Shown in pieces: positions 10,281 to 22,868 of a stretch of DNA of 64,000 nt. The notes beneath the pieces were generated by a model. It did not search any database. It worked only from the letters and a program-made list of their open reading frames with translations, and was not told the DNA's origin. The translations under genes and the position numbers were made by a program. How positions within the stretch are numbered: position 1 is the stretch's first letter; every line of letters starts with the position of its first letter. Source of the DNA: Amphiduros pacificus (lineage: Eukaryota > Annelida > Polychaeta > Phyllodocida > Hesionidae); assembly GCA_949316495.1 (NCBI GenBank), contig OX439000.1, positions 4,342,501 through 4,406,500 of the forward strand. The letters are read 5' to 3'.

Positions 10281-12330
10281 TCCCTGGCTGACAGGCATCT
10301 TATCCCTGACTGACAGGCATCTTACCCCTGGCTGACAGGCACCTTACCCCTGGCTGACAGGCATCTTACCCCTGGCTGACAGGCATCTTACCCCTGGCTG
10401 ACAGGCATCTTACCCCTGGCTGACAGGCATCTTATCCCTGACTGACAGGCATCTTACCCCTGGCTGACAGGCACCTTACCCCTGGCTGACAGGCATCTTA
10501 CCCCTGGCTGACAGGCATCTTACCCCTGGCTGACAGGCATCTTACCCCTGGCTGACAGGCATCTTACCCCTGGCTGACAGGCATCTTATCCCTGACTGAC
10601 AGGCATCTTATCCCTGACTGACAGGCACCTTACCCCTAGCTGACAGGCATCTTACCCCTGGCTGACAGGCATCTTATCCCTGACTGACAGGCATCTTATC
10701 CCTGACTGACAGGCATCTTATCCCTGACTGACAGGCACCTTACCCCTAGCTGACAGGCATCTTATCCCTGACTGACAGGCATCTTATCCCTGACTGACAG
10801 GCACCTTACCCCTAGCTGACAGGCATATTACCCCTGGCTGACAGGCATCTTATCCCTGACTGACAGGCATCTTATCCCTGACTGACAGGCATCTTATCCC
10901 TGACTGACAGGCACCTTACCCCTAGCTGACAGGCATCTTACCCCTGGCTGACAGGTATCTTACCCCTGGCTGACAGGCATCTTACCCCTAGCTGACAGGC
11001 ATCTTACCCCTGGCTGACAGGCATCTTATCCCTGGCTGACAGGCATCTTACCCCTGGCTGACAGGCATCTTATCCCTGACTGACAGGCATCTTACCCCTG
11101 GCTGACAGGCATCTTACCCCTGGCTGACGGGCATCTTACCCCTGGCTGACGGGCATCTTACCCCTGGCTGACAGGCATCTTATCCCTGACTGACAGGCAT
11201 CTTATCCCTGGCTGACAGGCATCTTATCCCTGACTGACAGGCACCTTACCCCTGGCTGACAGGCACCTTACCCCTAGCTGACAGGCATCTTACCCCTGGC
11301 TGACAGGCATCTTACCCCTGGCTGACGGGCATCTTACCCCTGGCTGACAGGCATCTTATCCCTGACTGACGGGCATCTTACCCCTGGCTGACAGGCATCT
11401 TACCCCTGACTGACGGGCATCCCTACAGCCCCATCTTACCCCTGGCTGACAGGCATCTTACCCCTGGTTGACAGGCATCTTATCCCTGGCTGACAGGCAT
11501 CTCACCCCTGGCTGACAGGCATCTTACCCCTGGTTGACAGGCATCTTACCCCTGGCTGACAGGCATCTTACCCCTGGCTGACAGGCATCTTACCCCTGGC
11601 TGACAGGCATCTTACCCCTGGCTGACAGGCATCTTACCCCTGGCTGACAGGCATCTTCCCCCTGGCTGACAGGCATCTTATCCCTGACTGACAGGCACCT
11701 TATCCCTGACTGACAGGCATCTTACCCCTGGCTGACAGGCATCTTACCCCTGGCTGACAGGCATCTCACCCCTGGCTGACGGGCATCTTACCCCTGACTG
11801 ACAGGCATCTTACCCCTGGCTGACAGGCATCTTATCCCTGGCTGACAGGCATCTCACCCCTGGCTGACGGGCATCTTACCCCTGGCTGACAGGCATCTTA
11901 CCCCTGGCTGACAGGCATCTTACCCCTGGCTGACAGGCATCTTACCCTTGGCCGACAGGCATCCCTACAGCCCCATCTTACCCCTGGCTGACAGGCATCT
12001 TACCCCTGGCTGACAGGCATCTTATCCCTGGCTGACAGGCATCTTACCCCTGGCTGACAGGCATCTTACCCCTGGCTGACAGGCATTTTACCCCTGGCTG
12101 ACAGGCATCTTACCCCTGGCTGACAGGCATCTTATCCCTGACTGACAGGCATCTTACCCCTGGTTGACAGGCATCTTACTCCTGGCTGACAGGCACCTTA
12201 CCCCTGGCTGACAGGCATCTTACCCCTGGCTGATAGGTATCGTACCCCTGGCCGACAGGCATCCCTACAGCCCCATCTTACCCCTGGTTGACAGGCATCT
12301 TACCCCTGGCTGACAGGCATCTTACCCCTG
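10281..12330. repeat. 22-bp minisatellite, largest array (~93 copies)
   Basis: The consensus begins CTGACAGGCATCTTACCCC and ends TGG; a second unit type has TTATCCCTGA. Three units carry the same inserted block (CCTACAGCCCCATC), at about 11421, 11963 and 12263, so blocks of the array have been copied as larger segments. All units carry TGACAGG, a half site for TALE homeodomains (Meis/TGIF type). No long open frame survives. Confidence 0.97.
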
Positions 12331-12568
12331 TTAAGTGTTAAGACCGCTTGTAAGCACTTTGAAGTAACAATACTTGTGCTAACACGGTGACTGGCCTTGT
12401 ACTAGATACAGACATGTCCTCCCCTCACCTCCGGCAGGACATAATCAGCGCTGTGTCTCAATGTATCTGCAAATTAATCTCTCTATATTACTCGGCAAGA
12501 CTGTTCATTAGTATGATGCGCTTATCTGGACTCTGTGGCCCGGTATTAAAGCTTGGCAGTCAATGCAC

Positions 12569-12617
<49 letters not shown>

Positions 12618-12901
12618 GTCATCTTGACACAATGTGATCAAATAATCATTCACAGATGAAACTGTCCACTGCTATTACATTTGAGAACAATGATAGAGAA
12701 CTCTTCAAAACTATTGATCATTGATACAGTATGATGTATGTAAAAGGGAAAATAACAGCCATAAAAAATCTAAAAAAAATATGTTGCATGATAATGTTCC
12801 TGACTATGTTTGTTTCTGTCTACAGTTATAAGCAAATAATAGAAGTGGTTTCATATTTGGTACTCTACTTTTATGCAAACATATGGCAATCTACTGTTGT
12901 A
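12331..12901. other. Unique sequence between two arrays
   Basis: Contains the (TA)n tract at 12571-12614 and otherwise AT-rich sequence. A 90-codon plus frame (12387-12659) runs through the TA tract and is not credible as a gene. Confidence 0.6.
12571..12614. repeat. (TA)n microsatellite
   Basis: Uninterrupted alternating TA over about 44 bp. Confidence 0.97.
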
Positions 12902-13169
12902 CACTCCCCTAGACCACCAGACTCTGTCACCACACTCCCCCAGACCACCAGACCCTGTCACCACACTCCCCTAGACCACCAGACCCCGTCACCACACTCC
13001 CCAGACCACCAGACTCTGTCACCACACTCCCCCAGACCACCAGACCCGGTCACCACACTCCCCCAGACCACCAGACTCTGTCACCACACTCCCCCAGACC
13101 ACCAGACTCTGTCACCACACTCTCCCAGACCATCAGACCCTGTCACCACACCCCCTAGACTTCCAGACC
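12902..13169. repeat. 31-bp minisatellite (~9 copies)
   Basis: The unit contains CAGACCACCAGACTCTGTCA and CCACACTCCCC; some units are 30 bp, so frame shifts between copies. The 182-residue plus frame through it (PRPPDSVTTLPQTTRPCHHT style) is a repeat artefact. Confidence 0.93.
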
Positions 13170-13593
13170 CAAATACATATTCCATCTGTTCATACCAGAG
13201 ATTATTGTATCACTGCCATGGACTACATGGCATACCCAAGCAATTTGACAGTAAAAATATAGGTAAATGGGGTTTTTGATGCCAAAAATGTTGAATATGA
13301 AAGCAATACAGAACATATTTTGAAAAAAAACTGTAAAAACATTTTTTATGACCATTTCCCAATTCTATATCCGTATTCCAATATTCTAATTTCTATAACA
13401 ACAGTTTTCCCTCTGAATACACACTCATAATGCCCCAAACAAATGTGGCAAATAAAAAGCATTCATAAAAACTTTGATCATCATTTTTATTCTAGCCACT
13501 CAGAAAAGAGGCTTTAAATATAAATATGTTGCAATATAATAATTCCCTCATCCCATAATTCTGACTTCTGTGAGTTAATATTAAAGAGATTAC
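13170..13593. other. Unique AT-rich sequence
   Basis: Nothing recognised. If the minus-strand exon at 13594-13752 is real, this is the first part of the intron after it. Confidence 0.5.
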
Positions 13594-13752
13594 CTCCTGT
13601 TGCACCCAGCGATGCCACCATTCCCATGATGCACCAGTCCTTGCACTATCAAAAGGCTCCCCAAATAATGAAGCACCTGTTTTTGTCTCAGAGTCATGAG
13701 AGCCAGTGATACCCACACTGATTGATAACTTCCCTCCAATAGTTCCGTATCT
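13594..13752 (-). CDS. Candidate internal exon, family unknown
   Basis: The minus strand shows an acceptor (TTATTAATAACTCTGATTCAG, with a branch-point-like TTAATAAC), then 159 bp or 53 open codons in phase 0, then the donor CAGGAG|GTAATC. The translation runs RYGTIGGKLSISVGITGSHD, a Ser/Thr/Gly-rich middle, then TGASWEWWHRWVQQE. The soluble, strand-like first part followed by a tryptophan-rich end would lead in phase 0 into the hydrophobic candidate exon at 7438-7713, as expected for an extracellular domain before membrane helices. I cannot name the family. The opposite strand is also open for part of this stretch, so chance is possible. Confidence 0.33.
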
Positions 13753-14469
13753 CTGAATCAGAGTTATTAATAAATCCTCAAATCTCTGCTCACATATATT
13801 ATATTTCTTGATTTCTACTTCTCCATATTATGATTATGAGTTCCAGGATGTTAGGCATGTGAGTTCAGGTTTAATCCAATCATTCTATTTCATGCGATGT
13901 GTGCTCAGCAAGTATAAATGATATTAAATATGTAGAGTGGCGGTTGTCTGGGCAGGGGCGGCTACTTTGATGTTGGTGTATGTTTTCTGTGGCAGGTTGT
14001 GTCCGTTGTCTGTGTATGAGAGCAGTGTGACACAGTGTTGTTCCTCCACCCAGCCTAGCAGGCGGCAGCCTTGCACCATACCTGCCCGCTCCTCTCCCGT
14101 ACAGGTGTGCCACGCTCCTATCGCACCAACTTCCCTCCCTCTCAGCAACACCTCTCACATCTGACAGGGGCTGGCACTGAATTATGAAGTGAACTTCTCA
14201 CCCCATTCACCCCGCTGATAAGGCTTGGCTGTCTGGCAAGTGGACCTGTGACCGTCCCTCAAGCCATGTATCACGGCTTCTAGGAGCTGTGTGAGTAGTT
14301 GTACTTAGCTCAGAGCTTCACCAACATTTCAATGCAGCCTCCCTGGCTGAGACCTGCTGCCTCAGATTTGGTGATCACAAGCTGAGGGTGGACATCCACA
14401 TCTCAGATCTGCTCTCATTATCTGCGACTATGCTTGGAGAATACAGCTGATCTCAGCCAAATAAATCTG
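13753..14469. other. Unique sequence with a GC-richer patch
   Basis: From about 13930 to 14340 the sequence is richer in G+C than its surroundings and open in several frames on both strands (75-92 codons). None has convincing splice borders. It could be a conserved non-coding element or an unrecognised exon. Confidence 0.4.
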
Positions 14470-14575
14470 TTCTGAGTTCTGAGTTCTGAGTTCTGAGTTC
14501 TGAGTTCTGAGTTCTGAGTTCTAAGTTCTGAGTTCTTAGTTCCTAGTTCCTAGTTCAAAGTTATAAGTTCTGAGT
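14470..14575. repeat. 7-bp tandem repeat (TTCTGAG)n
   Basis: About eight nearly exact copies of TTCTGAG, then decayed copies (TTCTTAG, TTCCTAG, TTATAAG). Confidence 0.93.
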
Positions 14576-14692
14576 TTTGATTGTTGTGTTCATACATTAA
14601 GCATTCCCGCATGCATCTCTCTGGCTATCTTCATGTGCCTGCCACTTGCTGACTTCTACCCTAACAATAACACAACACTAAACAATTCACAC

Positions 14693-15499
14693 ATCACTAC
14701 CTGCTCCCGGCACTAATCACTACCTACTCCCGGCACTAATCACTACCTGCTTCCGGCACTAATCACTACCTGCTCCCGGCACTAATCACTACCCGCTCCC
14801 TGCACTAATCACTACCCGCTCCCTGCACCAATCACTACCTGCTCCCGGCACTAATCACTTCCTGCTCACAGCACTAATCACTACCTGCTCACGGCACTAA
14901 TCGCTACCTGCTCCCAACACTAATCACTACCTGCTCCCGGCACTAATCACTACCTGCTCCCAGCACTAATCACTACCTGCTCCCGGCACTAATCACTACC
15001 TGCTCTCAGCACTAATCACTACCTGCTCACAGCACTAATCACTACCTGCTCCCGGCACTAATCACTACCTGCTGCCGATACTAATCACTACCTGCTCCCA
15101 GCACTAACCACTACCTGCTCCCGGCACTAATCATTACCTGCTCCCGGCACTAATCACTACCTGCTCCCGGCACTAATCATTACCTGCTCCCGGCCCTAAT
15201 CACTACCTGCTCATGGCACTAATCCCTACCTGCTCACAGCACTAATCGCTACCTGCTCCCGGCACTAATCACTACCTTCTCCCGGCACTAATCACTACCT
15301 GCTCCCGGCACTAATCACTACCTGCTCACAGCATTAATCACTACCCGCTCCCTGCACTAATCACTACCTGCTCACAGCATTAATCACTATCTGCTCCCGT
15401 CACTAATCACTACCTGCTCCCAGCACTAATCACTACCTGCTCCCGGCACTAATCACTACCTGCTCCTGACACTATTCACTACCTGCTCTCAGCACAAAT
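14693..15499. repeat. 23-bp minisatellite (~35 copies)
   Basis: The unit reads CACTACCTGCTCCCGGCACT plus AAT. Variants at the CCCGG position (TCACGG, TCACAG, CCCTG) recur in blocks. No coding frame of note. Confidence 0.96.
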
Positions 15500-16273
15500 T
15501 ACCCTTCCACCATTACCCTTCCACCATTACTCCATATTAAACAAGCATCTGGCGATAACATTTATTTATTTATTCTCCAAATATGCTGCCATTTTTCTCT
15601 TCAATACTGGTTCAACCTGTCACATGATTCAGAGGCTAAATTAGTCCTATTTATATCTCCAAACAGCACAGATTTTCAAATCAAGTTTCTTGGAAGCGTC
15701 ATACCCATGTTATCTGTGAGTAGTTCATACTACAAAGGTTCTCCCCCTGGAGGTAGATGTCTCTGCTTTGTTGGGAGTCTACTCTCAGCTGTACTCTTTC
15801 CTATGCTTTTCCAAATAAGACAATTACTGCACTATTCAGGCCATCCCCAAGAAACATTCATGTTGCTCCTTTGCAAAATAATTAGACTTTACTGATGCAT
15901 TCAGAATTGCGCAGTGAGAAAAACTCATGCAGGACGTATCAAAGATATTCTTAATGCGTCCACATAAGTTTTTAACACAACAAATAAAAAAAACTTAAGA
16001 TTTGGGTTGCCACGATGAAAATTTCTCTGACGATTACTACGTTTGTGATACGTATTCACCGCTCCAGTTTGGGTTCAGTGACCAGTGGGCATCTCACAAG
16101 CTTATCTCCCTGGTCTCTATGCTTGCTCTATACTTTTCTGAAGTAATGCTTCCTTATATCTATTCATCATTAAGATAGCAAACCATATCCTCCTCACTTA
16201 AAACCTATATTTGAGTTCATATTCAGCACTTTTTATATTTGCACTCAAGAGATGCCTTAAATTTGCCTCCTGG
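15500..16273. other. Unique AT-rich sequence
   Basis: No gene or element recognised. Confidence 0.6.
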
Positions 16274-17550
<1,277 letters not shown>

Positions 17551-17953
17551 CACAAACTAATGATTTACTGCACTCAATATAAGGTGTAAGGCTAAAAACT
17601 CCAGGTAACAAACTTCTACTGCACCCAACATGAGGTGCAATGCCACCACTCCAGGTAACAAACTTCTACTGCACCCAACATGAGGTGCAATGCCACCACT
17701 CCAGGTAACAAACTTCTACTGCACCCAACATGAGGTGCAATGCCACCACTCCAGGTAACAAACTTCTACTGCACCCAACATGAGGTGCAATGCCACCACT
17801 CCAGGTAACAAACGTCTACTGCACCCAACATGAGGTGCAATGCCACCACTCCAGGTAACAAACATCTACTGCTCACAACATGAGGTGTAATTCCATCACT
17901 CCAGGGAACAAACTTGTTACTGCACTTAACATGAGGTACAATATCAGCACTAT
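17551..17953. repeat. 50-bp tandem repeat (~8 copies)
   Basis: The unit contains CAGGTAACAAACTTCTACTG and CACCCAACATGAGGTGCAAT. Copies from about 17602 to 17800 appear identical while the outermost copies are diverged, which is typical of recent expansion from the centre of an older array. Confidence 0.95.
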
Positions 17954-20220
17954 AAGTTTAACCAGCTGCAGCTTAAAATTCACATGGCAAGTCTTATTTT
18001 CAAGTCATACAATACATTCATGTGTATGTGATTCACAAGTATGTGATTGTTTCCATTGATTAGAGAATCCAGGCCCTGTGTGTTCGAGGCAACCAAGAAA
18101 CCCCAATGAAATCAGCCATAGATTTTAATCATGTAAAATATGGTATTTTCCAGAATAAACACATTTGAAACAGTAAAATCCTTTGACATTCATTGTATTC
18201 ATCAAGTGATGGAAACATATTGGAAACTATTTATTGGTCTTGAAAATGTCATTGATATGTTGTTAATTATAATGATAATGTGTACATTAAATGGTGACAG
18301 CCCTAAATGGTCTTGATCAATTTCAAACAATACAAGTAATAATCACAAAACATAAAAACATTTTATCTTTTACATATAAAAATATATGCCAATGGCCTTA
18401 TAGAGCTGTGCTGGTCATTGCTTTTTTTAACATTCGCTGGAAAGGCCTGCAAATTATTTCATAAATGACCATTAATTTACCAAGCTTTGTAGGTCAATGT
18501 GGTAAAACCTTATTTAGTCCTTGGTAATACCCAATATTGGGACTCCACACTGCTTTATTCAAAAAGTCTTAAACTGAGGCTATATATTGATCAGTAGAAT
18601 GAGATACTGGATGTTCCAGGTGTATATGATGGTGCTAAAAAATCTTTGATAGAATTAATTTCCTGACAATACTGCATCTTACTTTCGAGTATCTGAGAAA
18701 TTCACCCAGCAGTTCGGGGAAGAATGCTGATAAATTTTCCATCCAGTAGTTTCAGAGGAAAAAAAATCAAAATTGACTGACAGAATGACAGAAAATTCCC
18801 CCCTTATTAATTATGCTGACTTATTCAGCATAGCAAAATAGAATAGTACATTAATATCAGTTTAAAACATGACTAGTATCTGACAGTATCTGATAGATAT
18901 ATGTATTAAGATAATTTTCACTTATCTGCTAGGTTTTAGCTGACAATCAGCCATACTGTTCACTTACCTACAAAAGAGGAAATACATTGATTAGATGAAT
19001 CATTACAAGTCCATTACATGCAAAGAGCATCACCTTTAGTCTACAAGATACAACTATGGTGGTAAATGTGAAAGCCCAAAATAACCACAGACCTGGCATG
19101 CCTGTCTATTTGTTTATCCAACAAATAGACAGCCTTCAAAAGACACAAAATAGAAAAAAAGCTGACTAAAAGCAAGGACCAATTAAAAATAATATTTACT
19201 AAAAATTAAATCTATTAAAAGTTTTAATCAAGCTTTATATCAGCCAATGTCATGCTATTAATCTTTTGGAGTAAAATACACTGTTATGCTGTGTATATTG
19301 TTTGCTGTGGTTATTATAAACATGACATGTTTTTCTATCTGACATGATTTAGTCTGATCTTTACTGTCACCCTACAGAGAACAGTTCTTACCAGTCACAT
19401 AAGGTTAAATAAAATTATTCCCATAATCATTAATGAGTAATTACCACTAACTCCCTTGCCCTGGGTGAATTATATTTCATTGCAACTCTATAGTGTTTAT
19501 TTCTATCATGTCAGTGCTCGGTTCACCAGTGCAGATAAGATGCTAATTGCACACCTTCCCCCCCTTCCAACCATCTCAACATCTCTCTCAAACTTTCTCC
19601 CATGAAGAAATTATCTCTTTTGATGACAGAGGACATGAGTGGATTCCAGGGTCATCTCAGTCCAAAGTCGTTTGTCTCGCTAGATTAACACTTTTTTTTT
19701 ACCAGGGCATCAAAGAATGATACAAAGTAGGGCCACATATTAAACAGAATATCCTAAAGGCTTGTATTGTCACATTTGATAAAATCTTAAACTTAAACAT
19801 AACCCCATGGGTTGATAGCTCTGCTGACTTGAATGAAAACACATGAACTGAGATAAAGTGCAATAAGCAACCAGGTTATGGTTTTCCATACAAGATCCCA
19901 ATTCAGTTTTGATGAGATATTCATTAATATTTTGCAAATCATTATCATGTTACCAATGCAATATTTCATGCACAAAATTTGTGATTTTTTCAAAAATCTA
20001 ATAGCTATCACTAAGTTGTCAAGGGGGCTGCCATTTTGAATAACATAGCCAATGAGAATCAAGATAACAAGTTGGGGCCAAATTTGATATGTAACATGCA
20101 TTTTGATTGGTCAAAATCACTGCTCAATTCTGCTCTTGAAAAGGATTTAAATGATCATTTAGGAAGAAATGTTCAAAAACATTACAAAAAAGCAATGATA
20201 TGCATAGCTCAAAGGCCATT
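17954..20220. other. Unique AT-rich sequence with a perfect hairpin
   Basis: No gene supported. It contains the 13-bp-arm hairpin at 19102-19132. Near 20046 and 20103 it has CCAAT and ATTGG motifs in opposite orientation; the second lies inside ATTTTGATTGGTCAAAAT, itself an inverted repeat. The last 150-200 bp may belong to the satellite element that follows. Confidence 0.5.
19102..19132. repeat. Perfect 13-bp inverted repeat with 5-base loop
   Basis: Arms CTGTCTATTTGTT and AACAAATAGACAG around TATCC, with no mismatch. Too short a loop for two independent transposon ends; more like an RNA hairpin or a replication-slippage palindrome. Confidence 0.7.
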
Positions 20221-20296
20221 AATATATGTTTATTCACTTTTGATGGTTGTGAGATTTTGCATGTATACAAATTTTGAATTGAAGGTCAATGTGTCA

Positions 20297-20309
20297 AGGT
20301 CAAAGGTCA
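20297..20309 (+). promoter_or_regulatory. DR1 nuclear-receptor element, copy 1
   Basis: AGGTCAAAGGTCA is a perfect direct repeat of AGGTCA with one base between, the DR1 element bound by RXR, HNF4 and COUP-TF type receptors. It sits at the same place in each satellite monomer. Confidence 0.45.
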
Positions 20310-20611
20310 CATGACTAAGAAAGTATGATGAGGCATGGCTATGACCTAAGACATTTATGTATACCAAGATTTAATTTCTTCTTATAAGTGGTTGCTGAGA
20401 TGTGCTCCTTACAAAATTTGTGACATCAATGTCACTGCACTAAGGTCAATGGTGACATCACTGAGAATTGAAGGAATCTAAATCTTCAACTCTCTATCTA
20501 GCTCTGTATAAAATAGTGTTGGTATATAACAGATATGAAGTGCATTTAATCCACTTTTAATGGTTATGATGTGGCATGTTCACAAATTTTGAATTCAAGG
20601 TCAATGTGTCA

Positions 20612-20624
20612 AGGTCAAAGGTCA
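20612..20624 (+). promoter_or_regulatory. DR1 nuclear-receptor element, copy 2
   Basis: Identical AGGTCAAAGGTCA, 315 bp after copy 1, in the second monomer. Confidence 0.45.
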
Positions 20625-20974
20625 CATGACTAAGAAAGTATGATGAGGCACAGCTATGACCTAAGACATTTCTGTATGCCAAGTTTTAATTTCTTCTTAT
20701 AAGTAGTTGCTGAGATATACTCCTTACACAATTTGTGACATCAATGTCACTGCATTAAGGTCAATGGTGACATCACTAAGATTTGAAGGAATCTAAATCT
20801 TCAACTCTCTATCTACCTCTGTATTAAATATGAAACAAATATTACTGGTAGTTTTGGAGGAGAAGATTTTTAAACATAGTGTTAGTATATAACAGATATG
20901 AAGTGTTTTTTATTCAATTCTGATGGTTGTGATGTGGCATGTTTACACATTTTGAATTCAAGGTCAATGTGTCA

Positions 20975-20987
20975 AGGTCAAAGGTCA
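20975..20987 (+). promoter_or_regulatory. DR1 nuclear-receptor element, copy 3
   Basis: Identical AGGTCAAAGGTCA, 363 bp after copy 2, in the third monomer. The core is unchanged although surrounding monomer sequence has diverged. Confidence 0.45.
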
Positions 20988-21242
20988 CATGACTAAAATT
21001 GTATGACAAGGTACAACTTTAACATAAGACATTTCTGCATACCAAGTTTTAATATCCTGTAATAAGTGGTTGCTGAGATATGCTCAGTACAAAATTTGTG
21101 ACCTCAAGGTCACTGCACTAAGGTCAATGGTGACATCACTAAGATTTGAAGGAATCTGAATCTTCATCTATATATCTACCTCTATATAAGATATGAAAGA
21201 TGTAGTACTGGTAGTTTTGGAGAAGAAGATTTTTAAAGAAAT

Positions 21243-21285
21243 GTTGACAGACGGACGGACAGACGGACAGACAGACGGACAGACA
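21243..21285. repeat. (GACGGACA)n-like run inside the satellite element
   Basis: GACAGACGGACGGACAGACG and further GGACAGACA repeats close the third monomer, a usual position for this run in such elements. Confidence 0.85.
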
Positions 21286-21338
21286 TTTTCCCCCCTCCTA
21301 AAGCTCTGCGAGCTAAAGTCTCAGCAGAACTAAAAAGG

Positions 21339-22416
21339 AGATAAATTTTCCTTTCTTAGAGTCTGAATAAAATATTTCACAAATATAGAGGATTTATGTT
21401 ATGATATTACGTTTCTCTTATTTGCCCATTCTAAATGCATTTCCTTCAGGGTATCTTTTATGTAAGGATGGTGATATGGAGAAGATTTTGTTCTAATTAG
21501 TTTAGTACAAGGGGTAGTGACCGGGCCCTTATGGGGTGTAATGTGGGGAGATAAGATATCTTACTGGCCTGCCTTCTTGCCTGTGGTGTACCCCATAAGA
21601 AAACAGACAAATAGAAAATAGATATTCCCTGAAGGTAGCAGATGAAAACAAATACTTAAATGCTTCATTCATATCAAATATCATACAGAAGATGATCACA
21701 ATAACAGGCATCTTTTTGAAATAAAGCTTGATGTAACTGTAGATTAAAATATGCAGTGTACATTTCACAGACATTGTATTTCCATTAGTCCATGATGCCA
21801 TCACAAGAGATTTTGGAGCATTTCTCAACCAACCTATAGCCACCATGTTTTTAGTGCTTTCACAGCTTGGCAACCACTGTCAGATATGATTCTGCCATTA
21901 TCACAATACATTTGTGTACATGTGAATGCTTTGCACCTCCATTTTATTCTCCCATTCTTGTTCCATATCAGATACTTTCTGACCAAAGTTTGGTATTTTC
22001 TTCTATAAAGGGAATACCATATCATGAAGTGTTTCCTATCAGACAGGTAAAAGCAAAGTACTGCGTCAATGTGGTACGCATAATGCCGGCATCCTGACTC
22101 CACCTCTGCAGAGACTGGTCCTGTCAATACTATCGGATTCAGGTCAACCTTTGCTCAAAACATTAGATAGAATTGAGTTCTGAGATATAATCATCATATG
22201 TTTTGAGCACCTTTGGATGTTTAGATATTCTTGCAAGATATCAGTTCTGCAAGATGGCAAGTTACACTATCAACTGACAACCAGCAGATTTGCTCAACAC
22301 AAGAATGACACAGAAGCTATGAATAGCACAGAAAAAGGGCCATTTTATAGGAGAAATACCACGTCACAGAGAACCCAATGAATCTTCTCACTGCGAGTTA
22401 TTGTTACAAGAGGGGT
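21339..22416. other. Unique AT-rich sequence
   Basis: Two minus-strand frames of 114 and 97 codons (21529-21873, 21834-22127) overlap slightly. The second holds an acceptor-like tract (TTTACCTGTCTGATAG) but no good donor. I do not call either. Confidence 0.5.
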
Positions 22417-22425
22417 TATAAATAG
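22417..22425 (+). promoter_or_regulatory. TATA box upstream of a short open frame
   Basis: TATAAATAG is a strong TATA match. A CACGTCA motif (half of a CRE-type site) lies about 60 bp upstream. An ATG in good context follows 45 bp downstream at 22462. Confidence 0.3.
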
Positions 22426-22461
22426 ACAGGAGTGTTGGGAGACGAGATGATTTGACACAAG

Positions 22462-22608
22462 ATGGCCGGCAATATTCTACGAGAAGCTCACTGCCGTGTG
22501 CCTAAACGTCACCACAAGTACCCAATCCATCAGAGTCACTATCTGGTCACTACCATGTGTACTCCACCTTGCCCCATTCTGTACTTCTCTACTACCAAGG
22601 ATACCTGA
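22462..22608 (+). CDS. Short open frame (48 codons) with good start context
   Basis: The start is in ACAAGATGG, with A at -3 and G at +4, close to the ideal animal start context. The frame begins MAGNILREAHCRVPKRHHKY, is rich in His, Lys and Arg, then has TTMCTPPCPILYF and stops. It follows TATAAATAG by 45 bp, a suitable gap for a TATA-directed transcript, though the 5' leader would then be only about 10-15 bases. No signal peptide, no family recognised and no clear internal donor. It could be a micropeptide, the first exon of a gene, or chance. Confidence 0.2.
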   Translation: MAGNILREAHCRVPKRHHKYPIHQSHYLVTTMCTPPCPILYFSTTKDT

Positions 22609-22854
22609 TATCCTCCAAATAATAGACTAAATCTGATAAAGCAAAAAAATGGTTTTACAATGTTTCCTTTGTTGCGATCTTGCTTTTATTTTGCATGTTA
22701 TTCATCAGAGTAATGGCTAATGTTTGACATTGTTAAAAAAACATGAAGAGCTTTAACATTATGACAGAGATTATGTTTTAACCGTAACAATGCCACCAGT
22801 TTGCACCAAGCAACTACTGCAAAGCACAATACTAATCCATCAATGGTAGAAAAG

Positions 22855-22868
22855 GTTGCCATGGTAAC
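22855..22868. promoter_or_regulatory. RFX X-box-like site, best match in window
   Basis: GTTGCCATGGTAAC differs by one base from the ideal X-box palindrome GTTGCCATGGCAAC. About 45 bp downstream lies a consensus 5' splice site (GCG|GTAAGTA), but the frame before it closes just short of the donor. The site could belong to a promoter with a non-coding first exon. Confidence 0.4.

Larger units (their letters stand above)
20221..21338. repeat. Satellite-like element: three ~315-363 bp monomers plus tail
   Basis: Three diverged monomers share, in order, AAGGTCAATGTGTCAAGGTC, AAAGGTCACATGACTAA, a TTGCTGAGATATGCTC segment, a GGTCAATGGTGACATCACT segment and a TCTAAATCTTCAACTCTC segment. The GGTCAATGTG landmark starts at about 20282, 20597 and 20960; the first monomer lacks about 48 bp. 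The last monomer leads into a (GACGGACA)n-type run at 21243-21285, then CCCCCCTCCTAAAGCTCTGC. I regard this layout as common in molluscan genomes and probably a non-autonomous mobile element, but cannot give a family name. Confidence 0.8.

Noticed and set aside
12731-13279. 182-codon proline/threonine/histidine-rich plus frame
   Set aside because: Most of it is the 30/31-bp array, whose unit length shifts frame between copies.
18078-18092. tRNA T-arm-like GTGTTCGAGGC
   Set aside because: No matching acceptor, D or anticodon stems can be drawn around it.
21529-22127. Two slightly overlapping minus-strand frames as one gene
   Set aside because: They are in different frames, lack a convincing donor and show no recognisable domain.
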